Assembly (NCBI GenBank): GCA_045600905.1
Contig: JAZRYT010000054.1
Coordinates: 4,375 to 68,374, forward strand
Length of the DNA: 64,000 nt
Reading direction: 5' to 3'
DNA from: F23-D06 sp045600905
GTDB lineage: Bacteria > Bacteroidota > Bacteroidia > Bacteroidales > WCHB1-69
In this document: positions 20,101 through 27,694 of the stretch, in pieces
How the letters are laid out: every line of letters starts with the position of its first letter
Position numbering within the stretch: the stretch's first letter is position 1
The notes under the pieces: generated by a model
What the model saw: only the letters and a program-made list of their open reading frames with translations
Databases searched by the model: none
Told to the model about the DNA's origin: nothing
Translations under genes and position numbers: made by a program

Positions 20101-23100
20101 GTGAATTCAACAACAGAACCAGACTTTGTTTGACCAACAAAAGTATAAGAAAAACTTGCATTAGGATTGATAACAGTAAGAGTACCATTACCATTGACAC
20201 AATAATTATTATGTGTAGTATTAAATTCTGCGATAGGAGCATGAGAATTATCCTCAACAGTGATAACTGAAGAATTAGAGCAATGAGTATAAGGAGAAAC
20301 AACTGTCAAAGTATATTCGCCAGGATTGAGATTACCAAATACAAGAACATTGCCATTACCACGACGAGTAATATTATTGATAGTATAGTCATAATCAGCA
20401 CGGGTATTGGAGAGAGTAATAATACCATTGTGGTTTACACAATTAGTAACTGCATCAGTACTAATTTGAGGAATAACTGGAGTTTCGCGATGATCAGCAA
20501 CTACAATAGGATCAGTTGTAAAGTGACAATTGAAAGTAGAAACGATATCTACAGTATAGGTATCACTGAACAAGAAGTTGAAAGTAAGCGGACTGAGAGA
20601 GGATGATTGATAAGTAATAACTTGATTACCAGAATTTTCGGCACCTTCAGAAATATGATAAACGTATCCGTCAATAGGATTTACAACTCTGATAGAACCA
20701 CTCCAAGGAGCAACACAGTTAGCATTATCGGTAATTACACGGAGGTCAAGAGAAACTTGATTATCAACAGTATCTCTAAGAACTTCAACAGAGGTAATAG
20801 ATTCAGAAATACAATCATGTACAGTTAACAAATCAAAATAATAAGTACCAACAGCAACATTGTTCACTGTATAAGGAAGAGTATTCCATTCTGTTGTACC
20901 ACTTACTCTAACACCTACGATTTCAGGATTAAGTGCTGTAACTGTATAAGTTGCATTAGAATGTTCATTATCACAATAATTATTAGGAGTAGATTCAACT
21001 TTAACATCAGCAGCCACAGGTTTGTGGAATACAACTAAAGTATAATCTGCAGAAGCTTGACAACCATTCTCATCAGTAACAACAACATTATGAACAAGAT
21101 TTTCAGTTTCAGTAGGATTAACAGTAAGTGTATTAGCAATAGTGGTGCCATCCCATTTAACTGTTACATTACCAGCAGCATTAGTCGTTGTGGTAGAAAG
21201 GACAGTTTCGTAAGGATAACAAGCGTAATTAACAGTAGCAGAAATTTCAGTAGCAATTCTAGGTTCTGGGAAGCAAGCTCTAATAGTATAATATGCAGCA
21301 GGGCCACACTTAGGAGCAACTGTAATAACAACATCTGTATTTTCAGCAACGATAGTACCAGCAACCGGAGTTTGAGTTACAACGATGTCTTCCATAGACC
21401 AACATTTATCGCTAACAGTATTAGCATTGAATAAGGATGTATAGTCAGGAATTACAATTCTACAATTATTCAAATTACGAATAGTATCTGTGGGCATATT
21501 GAGTGTAATAGCGGGAGCAACGGTATCACGAGCAACAATAAAGTATTCAGCTGTTGCTTTACAACCTTTCTTATTAGTTACTTCAACATAAACAGTATAG
21601 TCTTGATCACATTTGTTATGGTTAACAGCAATGAAAGAAGTTCTATTAGTAGAAGTATAGTCAATAGCTTCACCACTCCAAGAATAGGTGAGGTTTTGAT
21701 CTATAGAGTCAGGGAGATTAGCATTATCAACAGTAATCAATTGATAGTGACCGAATGTCGGGCAAACAACGATAGGTTCACCGACATGAGGATAATCATC
21801 ATTATCTGAACGTTCAACGATAGTAACATCAGGAAGAGCGTAGAAATGGATAGCATTTGAAGTATCAGTAGCAACACAACCGTATGCATCGGTAACTGTC
21901 ATTATGAATTGAGAAGAAGTGTTGAATTCACCGCCTCTAACAGGAGATACGGTAATATGAACATTATCTTCAGCGACGTTAATGTTACATTGGGAAGCAG
22001 GAGTTTGGCTCCAAACAAAATTATAAGGAACAAGACCATTTTGGATTAACAAAGAATCGAAATAGATTTGAGCAGATTCTGTATTACAAAGTTCAGTAAC
22101 ATGATCAAATGCATGTTCGATTGTCATCTCTGCGGGTTTGTACAAATTGAATACAGGAACAACAGCAGAAGAATGGCCGCATTCGTCTTTAACTTGAGCA
22201 TAAACAGTTACTAAATCAGTATTAGCGAAAATGTTTGTATTGCTATCAGCAACAACAGATTTGTTTGCATCAAGGTAGAACAACGGAGCTTCATGGCGAG
22301 TGCCTGGACAAGTAGCAGTCACATTGAAGTTTTGGTTGAAGAAGCTGAGAAGTTCAGCGTATGTATAAAGATTGCTTTCGCAATTGTTGTTCAACGGACG
22401 TACAGGTTGAAGAATAACAACTTCACCATCAATAGCAGGAACATTGTTGTTTTTAACTGTGAAGATTTGTGAAATAACATTGGAAACGTTACCACATTCA
22501 TCAGTTACATTATAAGATCTTCTATATTGTTTTTCGCAAGTAGCGTAAGCAATAGTATCTTCGGTAACAGAGTAAACTGTAATATTGTTGTCACAATTAT
22601 CAGTAATACGTGCATTGTCTTTGAGTTGAGCCAATGACATAGCAGCAGGAAGAACACTGAAGTCACAACCTTCCATTTCAACATTAGCGTTGAATGAAGC
22701 ATTCCATGCAATAACAGGAGCAACTGTATCCAAACCAGAAACTGTGAAAGAACGTGTAATTTCATTTACACAACCATGTTCAGAAACGACAGAAGCCGTT
22801 ACTGTATAGGTATCGGTTTCGCCACAACCAGGAGCGACTACGACAATGTCTTCATCGGTTGTATTGATATTAGTACCATTTTTCTTCCAAGCAAAAGTCC
22901 AATCAAGATCATTGTCATTGAAGTTGGAACTTGTGAAATTGCTGTTCAATTCGAGACCTTGAGTATGAGGACATTCAACATAGCTTTCAGTTGTACGTTC
23001 AGCACGTAATTCAGGAGTTTTCCAGAAATTGATTGTTACGCTTACACCTGTATTGGAATAAGTTTCTGTACTAGCATCGAATGAATATGCAGTGAAAACG

Positions 23101-24584
23101 ACTTCTTTATTATTATTGTTGTCATAAAGGTCAATGAGATTCAAAGTATAAGCAGCACCATCATAGTAATGACCAGTATTGCTTGCGCCTTTGAACCAAT
23201 GGATATGATCAGCACAATTGTTTTCAGCATCATTATTAAGTTTAGCCTTAATAACTAAAGTGCTATTGGAATCAATTGTTTCATTGCAGTATTCGTATGC
23301 GATTTCTGTGTTATCCAAAAGCGGAGCAATAACAGGAAGAACTTTGAAAGTGATTGTATCAACAGCACCGGAGCAGGTGAAGTCATCACCAGTTACAGCA
23401 TCGTAATGGTTTTCTTGATATACATAATAAGTAGTAGTACCTACCGTACGGAAATCAGGGACGGGAACGGTAGTAGTGAAAGCTGCATCACCTTCTTTCT
23501 TCCAGAAAATCTTATAATCGATAAGACCAGGAGCGTCAGTTTCAACAGCGGGAGCCAAAGCAGCGAGGTCTTCAGCGGTGAACGGTTCGTTCACACAGAT
23601 GGTAGCGTTATTAGCAACGATATCAGGATTGATACGAGTGTAGAAAGAGAGAGCGTCAATATGGTCAATTTCCCAGTGGTCGCAAGTATATTCACCAAAG
23701 AGGACATTGTATTGGCCTTCTTCAGAGTAGATAGCGGCAGGATTACCATATTCATAAGTAGAGCCGTCACAAACAGCTTTTTGGGAAGTAGTAGTTACAA
23801 GATAGTGGAGAGAGTCTTGGGCGAGGAGTTGGCCACAGCAACTTTGGTGACCACCCATAATATTACCTTTATCATCAATAAAATTGAAATCAGTACCATC
23901 TGTTCTTTGACGAACTCCAATAACCAAAGAATACGTACCAACTTGTTTCCAATTGACAACTACGATATTTTCAGTGTTTTGCAAGAAGGAAGCATAAAAA
24001 TAGTCAAATGCATATTGACCACCTAAACTAGTGTAGCCCATACCCCAATCAGAATACGGAGCAAATTCTTGCTCTTCATAAGCGCCAGGATAGCCACCAG
24101 CGCATCTGTTAGGATAATTATCCGTTGTATGGCATACACCATCACCATTTACTTTACCACCCAACCAAGCCAAATAGCCACAGGTTGCAGCGATGCTTTC
24201 TGTGTTATTTAATCGGTTGTAGCGTGTGTAAATGCTAATGTCGGCGTAGCGTTCCAAGTCGTCATTTACCAACTGACCATCACGATAGAGTTTCCATTCA
24301 AAGGAAACCTTACCATAATCGCAGCCGCTGAAATGTATTTTATACACATCAGTTTGACCGGCATGGATAACAGGAGACAACGTGTTATTCAACACTAACT
24401 CATTGCCGTGTCCTGGGAGAAGCGCAGCTGTCCCAGGCTCAATCCCCAAGTTGGAGATGTCTTGCAATGTTTCAGGCTGCATGTTTTCCAGCCAGAAACA
24501 GCAATTCGTCGTTTGCGCTTTGGACGTAAAGCCCGCTAGCACAAGGACGATGCTTAAGAAGCAAATTGATAATAGTTTTTTCAT
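14139..24584 (-). CDS. Giant T9SS-secreted repeat protein (3481 residues)
   Basis: The protein starts with a signal peptide (residues 1-23, ending SKA-Q) and ends with a type A T9SS sorting domain (about 3395-3481: KVYPNPAENG, LPAGQYFIYV, KKLVITK). It should therefore cross the outer membrane and stay on the surface or be released. A cysteine-rich N-terminal domain (about 25-330) is followed by Ig-like modules. About ten repeats of SprB type (C-x-G-x-I-x-V ... L-x-x-G-x-Y-x-I ... T-x-C) cover residues 1200-2010, and about eight tandem repeats of 85-95 residues cover 2355-3065. SprB is the giant gliding adhesin of Flavobacterium; similarity here is in the repeat style, so adhesin is an inference. 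Antisense frames stay open for hundreds of codons because the gene rarely uses TTA, CTA or TCA. Confidence 0.85.
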   Translation of the reverse strand: MKKLLSICFLSIVLVLAGFTSKAQTTNCCFWLENMQPETLQDISNLGIEPGTAALLPGHGNELVLNNTLSPVIHAGQTDVYKIHFSGCDYGKVSFEWKLYRDGQLVNDDLERYADISIYTRYNRLNNTESIAATCGYLAWLGGKVNGDGVCHTTDNYPNRCAGGYPGAYEEQEFAPYSDWGMGYTSLGGQYAFDYFYASFLQNTENIVVVNWKQVGTYSLVIGVRQRTDGTDFNFIDDKGNIMGGHQSCCGQLLAQDSLHYLVTTTSQKAVCDGSTYEYGNPAAIYSEEGQYNVLFGEYTCDHWEIDHIDALSFYTRINPDIVANNATICVNEPFTAEDLAALAPAVETDAPGLIDYKIFWKKEGDAAFTTTVPVPDFRTVGTTTYYVYQENHYDAVTGDDFTCSGAVDTITFKVLPVIAPLLDNTEIAYEYCNETIDSNSTLVIKAKLNNDAENNCADHIHWFKGASNTGHYYDGAAYTLNLIDLYDNNNNKEVVFTAYSFDASTETYSNTGVSVTINFWKTPELRAERTTESYVECPHTQGLELNSNFTSSNFNDNDLDWTFAWKKNGTNINTTDEDIVVVAPGCGETDTYTVTASVVSEHGCVNEITRSFTVSGLDTVAPVIAWNASFNANVEMEGCDFSVLPAAMSLAQLKDNARITDNCDNNITVYSVTEDTIAYATCEKQYRRSYNVTDECGNVSNVISQIFTVKNNNVPAIDGEVVILQPVRPLNNNCESNLYTYAELLSFFNQNFNVTATCPGTRHEAPLFYLDANKSVVADSNTNIFANTDLVTVYAQVKDECGHSSAVVPVFNLYKPAEMTIEHAFDHVTELCNTESAQIYFDSLLIQNGLVPYNFVWSQTPASQCNINVAEDNVHITVSPVRGGEFNTSSQFIMTVTDAYGCVATDTSNAIHFYALPDVTIVERSDNDDYPHVGEPIVVCPTFGHYQLITVDNANLPDSIDQNLTYSWSGEAIDYTSTNRTSFIAVNHNKCDQDYTVYVEVTNKKGCKATAEYFIVARDTVAPAITLNMPTDTIRNLNNCRIVIPDYTSLFNANTVSDKCWSMEDIVVTQTPVAGTIVAENTDVVITVAPKCGPAAYYTIRACFPEPRIATEISATVNYACYPYETVLSTTTTNAAGNVTVKWDGTTIANTLTVNPTETENLVHNVVVTDENGCQASADYTLVVFHKPVAADVKVESTPNNYCDNEHSNATYTVTALNPEIVGVRVSGTTEWNTLPYTVNNVAVGTYYFDLLTVHDCISESITSVEVLRDTVDNQVSLDLRVITDNANCVAPWSGSIRVVNPIDGYVYHISEGAENSGNQVITYQSSSLSPLTFNFLFSDTYTVDIVSTFNCHFTTDPIVVADHRETPVIPQISTDAVTNCVNHNGIITLSNTRADYDYTINNITRRGNGNVLVFGNLNPGEYTLTVVSPYTHCSNSSVITVEDNSHAPIAEFNTTHNNYCVNGNGTLTVINPNASFSYTFVGQTKSGSVVEFTGLAAMIDTLYVVDNNTNCRNQYQVSINDSLTYPTFDSLEVTTTPRTVCNGTPDGSIMITEANGYTYTVKFIDEVVNILSNLDAGVYTIIKRNIVTGCESDTTVTVEYVRPQVALGLTSTKDVDCSEIGTAVITPTLTPNVAATFAVTSNEESFNLDGLNPGIYHVVATVTETGCEYEADVEVESDFTYPVLEVSSTPNYMCTNDKNGAITVLDTQTVKNYHSILYSLNGVANASFTGLNSGVYTIVATTDNHCVVEAQVAVVDSAFIVRKFEVLPNSMCNPTVSRPGNGSIQVLKPAAATCDYIFSYLNGQGYDVDHFDPIDFTKFDLKDGLYRIQITDNLTGCTSDDTVEVPFTPVPVKIDSISSTPDYLCTGANGSIYVHATCENASAVLEYSLDGQNFQSSNIFSNIEAGTYFVTVKNITTNCVYPSIASVEVESDVYQVNIQFNNKVNTACDSTMFNGEVHVSAAYVNSALGEGNFSYSIDGGSFTGLGEGNYDVTVTDNNTGCVYYAVAEVINDNEYTPVVTIAAYNRNQNPEDYHFCYGQQDGYMIASAETSLEGDINFTYEWSSSCNHITPNGAWTNIYADQAFCCTYTVKVTSNLTGCTKTEQVKVCIDTLPAVHFFFIGEGMHQTSSTPNATYENCQNKEFTFGIDDPGFQTITWTNSHVGTEASFVVAANSLELGQSSFCVKVVDNNGCAYGPIAANVVTIPIAHSTQNITVCNEYHYQSDRIDTTFRYVAGGSNNHTLIDTFAAANSCDSIVTYNITINTDPTIVSNIDADLAAAHCAGTSIIEAGLGYVASDAENAGWRLVESDSLLSHRNGDAFDPTDALTEDMNGKYVFAYASNSCNIVVTSPVQLHVTNAPTLADQYKTLFDTTVCAGSSVPFAAPAYANVNWHNSVGTTFFQVSADNAATWAEVTPTTTLNYGFDYQFRFVAGNMCDTVVLDGPVTVTVNDVPVATVHTLAADTVCNGTVKDFVAPTINWKGNQGREKFQVSVDGADFVDTTASITFTFGHTYSVQYVAENKCSEFTVVDGPVAIKVNDKPALNGRPTMTDQVVCNNGTVTFVAPSVNWNGDEGTVKFQVKVGDTEWASWTNGSSFAYGNSYQVRYVATNMCGTDELIDGPVTITVNNSPVISANPTNDTLCNGEAFTFAAPSINWRGDEGDSIFQVKVGEGDWATTTELSLNVVYGNVYQARFIASNTCGNDTALIATASVIAKPAINIVAEQNDTLCAGSDFTPVIPSVNWNDNEGTTELQVKVNSNAWVPSAATVTVAYGNVYDFRLIALNDCGNDTVAVAHVTVTDQPTATNTLENKTACAGESVTFTVPAVDYHGANGTAQFQVKVDNGAWTAWTNGSSFEYGHTYQVRYVAKNACTDNEMIEVVAPVTVTVNTKPERDGEATLAADTVCAGITSFTAPAVEWNGDEGTATFQVKVGASDWGDTTANIDFEYGISYQVRYVATNDCGSTVIDGPVSINVRTLPSITGTLSAADFTVCDGQGLFTLNAPAYTVGNNATVLSTSWQICKNDAFEVINPETKYDLSYNGAVAYYIVENECGFDSVSVAITVNAIPVPSVSSDTSICQDGTAILTATPGFISYKWFNGQTAVTDATPSNVYAFNPVAEGAYHFTVEVVDANGCVSTETLNGSTDPRTFAVNDAVTVVVTGMPGFIFTHNGQETHYFEATTADQNSQYTWMISNPCDYNRDQLVFVDFDIYYNGELIDNDSIGEYIVAMDADPSLFYEDLYVTSDSINWITPDRVDKNFVTRYNSSNSNNTDLYANHFPIGTMNISTVAFDDYYLHFLTNRPVYKTINQFKKPGVYKVVYTLVATSHVDTLNHRYYNEDLGAVLRIGGHNSVTTPVTFTNLAVDEIIINVTGDNIVIPEEDPNDEPQVVVDETSMKVYPNPAENGRTINAEIFGISGNVVVRIVNLTGNTIAQESIVIPAGNQVYNYTTVLNNLPAGQYFIYVQGEENKARLTKKLVITK
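15390..17515 (-). repeat. Tandem Ig-like repeats inside the giant gene
   Basis: About eight consecutive units of roughly 265 bases encode the pattern D-T-x-C-x-G ... F-x-A-P-x-x-N-W-x-G-x-E-G-T ... F-Q-V-K-V ... Y-G-x-x-Y-Q-x-R-x-V-A-x-N-x-C-G ... D-G-P-V-x-I-x-V. The central units are most alike and the outermost ones (first and eighth) are diverged. They are protein-level repeats with scattered synonymous differences, not recent exact DNA duplications. The boundaries are approximate. Confidence 0.75.
18545..20985 (-). repeat. SprB-type repeat block inside the giant gene
   Basis: About ten units of 70-100 residues share a cysteine followed by G-x-I-x-V, a Y-x-Y/F-x-L strand, a L-x-x-G-x-Y-x-V turn and a closing T-x-C. 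This is the pattern of the SprB repeat described in gliding and T9SS surface proteins. Units are well diverged from each other. The boundaries are approximate. Confidence 0.55.
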
Positions 24585-24692
24585 ACTGTTTTTTTTTGAT
24601 TGTTATTAATTATATTTTTTCCTATTTTTCTTTCTATCTAGTTGTTTTTTAAGATTATACACTATTATACACTTCACTAAAAATTCAACTTG

Positions 24693-24700
24693 CAAAAATA
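24693..24700 (-). promoter_or_regulatory. Candidate -7 box for the giant gene
   Basis: The minus strand reads TATTTTTG here, matching TAnnTTTG, about 110 bases before the start codon. The region 19-21 bases further upstream lacks a convincing TTTG, so the -33 element is weak. It would give a leader of roughly 100 bases. Confidence 0.5.
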
Positions 24701-24949
24701 CATTTTTTTTTTTACACTTATCATATTTCTATTTTTTTTTTGTTTTTTTTTCTGACAATATACCTTGCACCATCTGTCAACACTGGCGACAAGCACTATA
24801 TATCGACATCCAAAAATTTATATATAACACATTTTCAATATATTACATTAAAAACTTTCGGCATTTGATATAAACATCGCCTTTTTAATAATTTTGAATC
24901 ATCATCTTATTGACATAATAAAAGGATGCAGTTTTCGCATCAATACATA

Positions 24950-24979
24950 CAAAAATGCCTATTCACAAGGAATAGGCAT
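24950..24979 (-). terminator. Terminator of the PorE-like gene
   Basis: A perfect 9-base stem (24955-24963 with 24971-24979) with a 7-base loop lies just after the stop at 24987. On the minus strand it is followed by five U residues. Confidence 0.8.
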
Positions 24980-24986
24980 ATAAATA

Positions 24987-26924
24987 TTATTGTATAATCT
25001 TGAATTCTGTCCGTCGGTTAGCCGCTCGTCCTTCCTCCGTGCTATTATCCGAAATCGGATTCCTCATTCCATACCCGCGATAGCTCAAACGCTCGGCCGG
25101 GATGCCTCGTGAAACCAAATAGTCATAAACCGCTTTTGCTCTGTCTTGGGACAATTTGTCATTATACGCTTCCCCACCCTGATTATCCGTATGTCCGCCA
25201 ATTTCAATTTTGACCAAATTGTGTTCAAGATATGCGACCAGTCTGTCCAATTCGACAAAGGAAACGGGTTGCAAATCAGAGCGGTCAAAATCAAAGAATA
25301 TGTTCTTTAGGACGACCACGGTTCCGACATCAGCTTTTTGGAGTAGAATATCTTTTTCAAAGGGAGACAATTCCGTATAGGATTTTTCCACTTGGAAGTT
25401 TTCGGAGTAAAACGGATAGTCTGGGTGCGACACATTCAGCATCAAATTCGAGCCTGTTTGGATGCAAGCCAAATATTCTCCCGTTTGTTCATCTGACTGT
25501 GTAGAAGTCAGGACTTGTTTTGTAAGAAGGTCAACCATTTCAATTGTGGCTCGCAACGGCTGCTCACTATAAGCATCTTTGACTATACCTTTGATGAAGG
25601 TGACAGGAGTAGGGCGAAGTGTTTCATCTAAATCGAAGCAATAGAGATCTAGTCCGCCAAAGCCATCATTTTTATCAGAAGCCATATAGGCTTTTGTACC
25701 AGAAGCGTTGATGAATATATTGATTTCATCAGCAGAAGTATTGATTGGATATCCCAAATTTTTAGGTTCACTCCAAGAGCCATCTTCCTGCATAGTGGAA
25801 TAATATAAGTCATAGCCTCCCATACCAATTCGACCGTTAGAAGCAAAATAGAGAGACTTTCCATCGCTATGAATGAACGGTGCCGCGTCATCACCAGGGG
25901 TATTGATTGTGGGACCAAGATTTTCAGGCACCGTGAAAGCACCTTCGGAGGTCATCGTAGTTTTCCAGATATCCATTCCGCCATATCCACCGGCACGGGA
26001 AGAGACAAAATAGATTGTTTTACCGTCAGGTGCCATAGAGGGTTGTGATTCCCATGCGTTTGTATTCACTGGAGCGCCAAAATTTCTCGGGCGCGACCAT
26101 TTATTCCCAATTTTCTTAGACCAATACAAATCACAGCTCCCCATCCCAAAATCAGAATTACAAATTGTATATAACAAATACAAACCGTCTGGAGAGATGC
26201 ATTGAGCACCTTCATTATAGCTCGAACGGATAGGCTGGCCAAAAGCAGTTCTCGGCAGCCAATTATCTGAAACTTGATTTGAAAAATACAAGTCTTCCTC
26301 ATTTAAACAAAAAGCGCAAATTGTGTTTTTGTCTTTCGGGCGATTAACTGTGAAGACCAGCATTTGGTCATCGGCCGTCAAGGAAGCCAACGATTCATCC
26401 CACTCTGAATTGATGTTGTTTCCTAAATTCTCCGGTTGAAACTTTACTGGATTTCGCATTGCATCAATTGCAAAACGACAATTGGCAATTCCTTTTTGAG
26501 CATCAGCGAGCACATCCGTATATTGCAATCCCTTTTGTAAAAATATTTCGTAATTTTTGAGGGCATCCTGATATTGACCGCATTTTAATCCTTCATTGGC
26601 GGCAATAAAATACAACATCGGATTAGGACTTCCAATAAGCTCAATTGCTTTGTTATAACAAGAAACTGCGGAATCAGAGTTCAAGGTGAAATTGTAGATA
26701 TCACCCATTAATATATATATGTCAGCATAATTTGGATCTTTTGATTTTGCTTGTTTCAACAAAGTCAAAGCCTTTTCGAAATCCCTGTTATTAATCAGCT
26801 GCTCGGCTTTTGAACACAGATTCGCGACTTTAGAAGGTTTTTGAGCAAAAGTACAGTTATGTTGAACTAAAAGAACAACCAACAACAATAATATTATATA
26901 TACTATTTTATAATTATTCTTCAT
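24987..26924 (-). CDS. TPR/PD40 propeller/OmpA-domain protein, PorE-like
   Basis: An exported protein of 645 residues. In order it shows a signal peptide (about 1-27), TPR helices (about 30-135, ADIYILMGDIYNF, SAVSCYNKAIELI), a PD40/WD40-like propeller (about 165-425, repeated YFVSSRAGGYGGMDIW-type units), a carboxypeptidase-regulatory-like fold (about 435-520) and a C-terminal OmpA peptidoglycan-binding domain (about 530-645, GGHTDNQGGEAYNDKLSQDR, NRRTEFKI). This order matches PorE of the Porphyromonas T9SS, which anchors the system to peptidoglycan. PorE is a lipoprotein; this one lacks a clear lipobox. The ATG at 26924 is preferred over an upstream TTG at 26930, and it overlaps the end of mazG by 11 bases. 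Confidence 0.75.
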   Translation of the reverse strand: MKNNYKIVYIILLLLVVLLVQHNCTFAQKPSKVANLCSKAEQLINNRDFEKALTLLKQAKSKDPNYADIYILMGDIYNFTLNSDSAVSCYNKAIELIGSPNPMLYFIAANEGLKCGQYQDALKNYEIFLQKGLQYTDVLADAQKGIANCRFAIDAMRNPVKFQPENLGNNINSEWDESLASLTADDQMLVFTVNRPKDKNTICAFCLNEEDLYFSNQVSDNWLPRTAFGQPIRSSYNEGAQCISPDGLYLLYTICNSDFGMGSCDLYWSKKIGNKWSRPRNFGAPVNTNAWESQPSMAPDGKTIYFVSSRAGGYGGMDIWKTTMTSEGAFTVPENLGPTINTPGDDAAPFIHSDGKSLYFASNGRIGMGGYDLYYSTMQEDGSWSEPKNLGYPINTSADEINIFINASGTKAYMASDKNDGFGGLDLYCFDLDETLRPTPVTFIKGIVKDAYSEQPLRATIEMVDLLTKQVLTSTQSDEQTGEYLACIQTGSNLMLNVSHPDYPFYSENFQVEKSYTELSPFEKDILLQKADVGTVVVLKNIFFDFDRSDLQPVSFVELDRLVAYLEHNLVKIEIGGHTDNQGGEAYNDKLSQDRAKAVYDYLVSRGIPAERLSYRGYGMRNPISDNSTEEGRAANRRTEFKIIQ

Positions 26925-27690
26925 TTTCAATTGTTTTTGCTTGCTGCCATAAGATTTCCATCTTTTCCAAAGACAAATCTGTCAGTTTTTGTCCTGCTTC
27001 TTTCGATTTCTCTTCCATATATTGGAAACGTCTGATGAATTTTCGATTAGTTTTTTCTAAAGCATCGTCAGGATTAATGTGTATAAATCTAGCATAATTG
27101 ATTAAGGAGAACAGTACATCTCCAAATTCTTCTTCCGCTCTTAACGGATTCACATTCTCTTCAGCTTTGAATTCGTTGATTTCTTCCTGAACCTTTTCCC
27201 ATACTTCATCTTTGTTGTGCCAATCAAAGCCAACTCCATTAGCCTTTTCCTGAATTCGGTATGCCTTTACTATAGAAGGAGCACTTTTAGGAACGCCTCC
27301 TAACACAGAACGATTACCTTCTTTCTGAAGTTTGATTTTCTCCCAATTTTCATGAACTTGCTGAGCATCTTGCGCTTCACCTTCACCATATATATGAGGG
27401 TGCCTCCGAATCAGTTTTTCACACAACTGATTCAGTACCTGAGCAATATCAAACAGTTTTTCCTCAGAGGCGATCTTAGAATAAAAGACTATATGCAACA
27501 TCAAATCACCCAACTCCTTACACATATCACTATAGTTTTTATCAACTATAGCTTCAGAAAGTTCGTATGTTTCCTCAATAGTCAGGCATCTTAATGTATC
27601 AAAAGTCTGCACACTATCCCATGGACATTTAGCACGTAATTCGTCCATAATATCCAACAAACGTTGAAATGCAATAAGTCGTTCGTCCAT
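26914..27690 (-). CDS. mazG: Nucleoside triphosphate pyrophosphohydrolase MazG
   Basis: MazG (258 residues) hydrolyses (d)NTPs to monophosphates and is thought to clean the nucleotide pool. Two MazG-type helical domains are visible: the first with CPWDSVQTFDTLRCLTIEET and EETYELSEAIVD, the second with EEFGDVLFSLINYARF. The ATG at 27690 is preferred; an upstream in-frame TTG at 27711 would run into proS. The gene starts 4 bases after the proS stop and overlaps the PorE-like gene at its end, so the three probably share a transcript. Confidence 0.93.
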   Translation of the reverse strand: MDERLIAFQRLLDIMDELRAKCPWDSVQTFDTLRCLTIEETYELSEAIVDKNYSDMCKELGDLMLHIVFYSKIASEEKLFDIAQVLNQLCEKLIRRHPHIYGEGEAQDAQQVHENWEKIKLQKEGNRSVLGGVPKSAPSIVKAYRIQEKANGVGFDWHNKDEVWEKVQEEINEFKAEENVNPLRAEEEFGDVLFSLINYARFIHINPDDALEKTNRKFIRRFQYMEEKSKEAGQKLTDLSLEKMEILWQQAKTIENEE

Positions 27691-27694
27691 GACA

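Larger units (their letters stand above)
24585..24986. other. 402-base intergenic stretch upstream of the giant gene
   Basis: This very A/T-rich gap holds the terminator of the PorE-like gene at its right end and a promoter-like box for the giant gene near 24693. Several long T-runs on the plus strand (around 24701-24713 and 24732-24750) are the only other feature. No small coding frame or tRNA was seen. Confidence 0.7.

Noticed and set aside
19224..20270. Long plus-strand frame (348 codons) and many others opposite the giant gene
   Set aside because: The giant gene avoids TTA, CTA and TCA codons, which leaves the antisense strand open. The translated products are Ile/Asn/Arg/Ser-rich nonsense.
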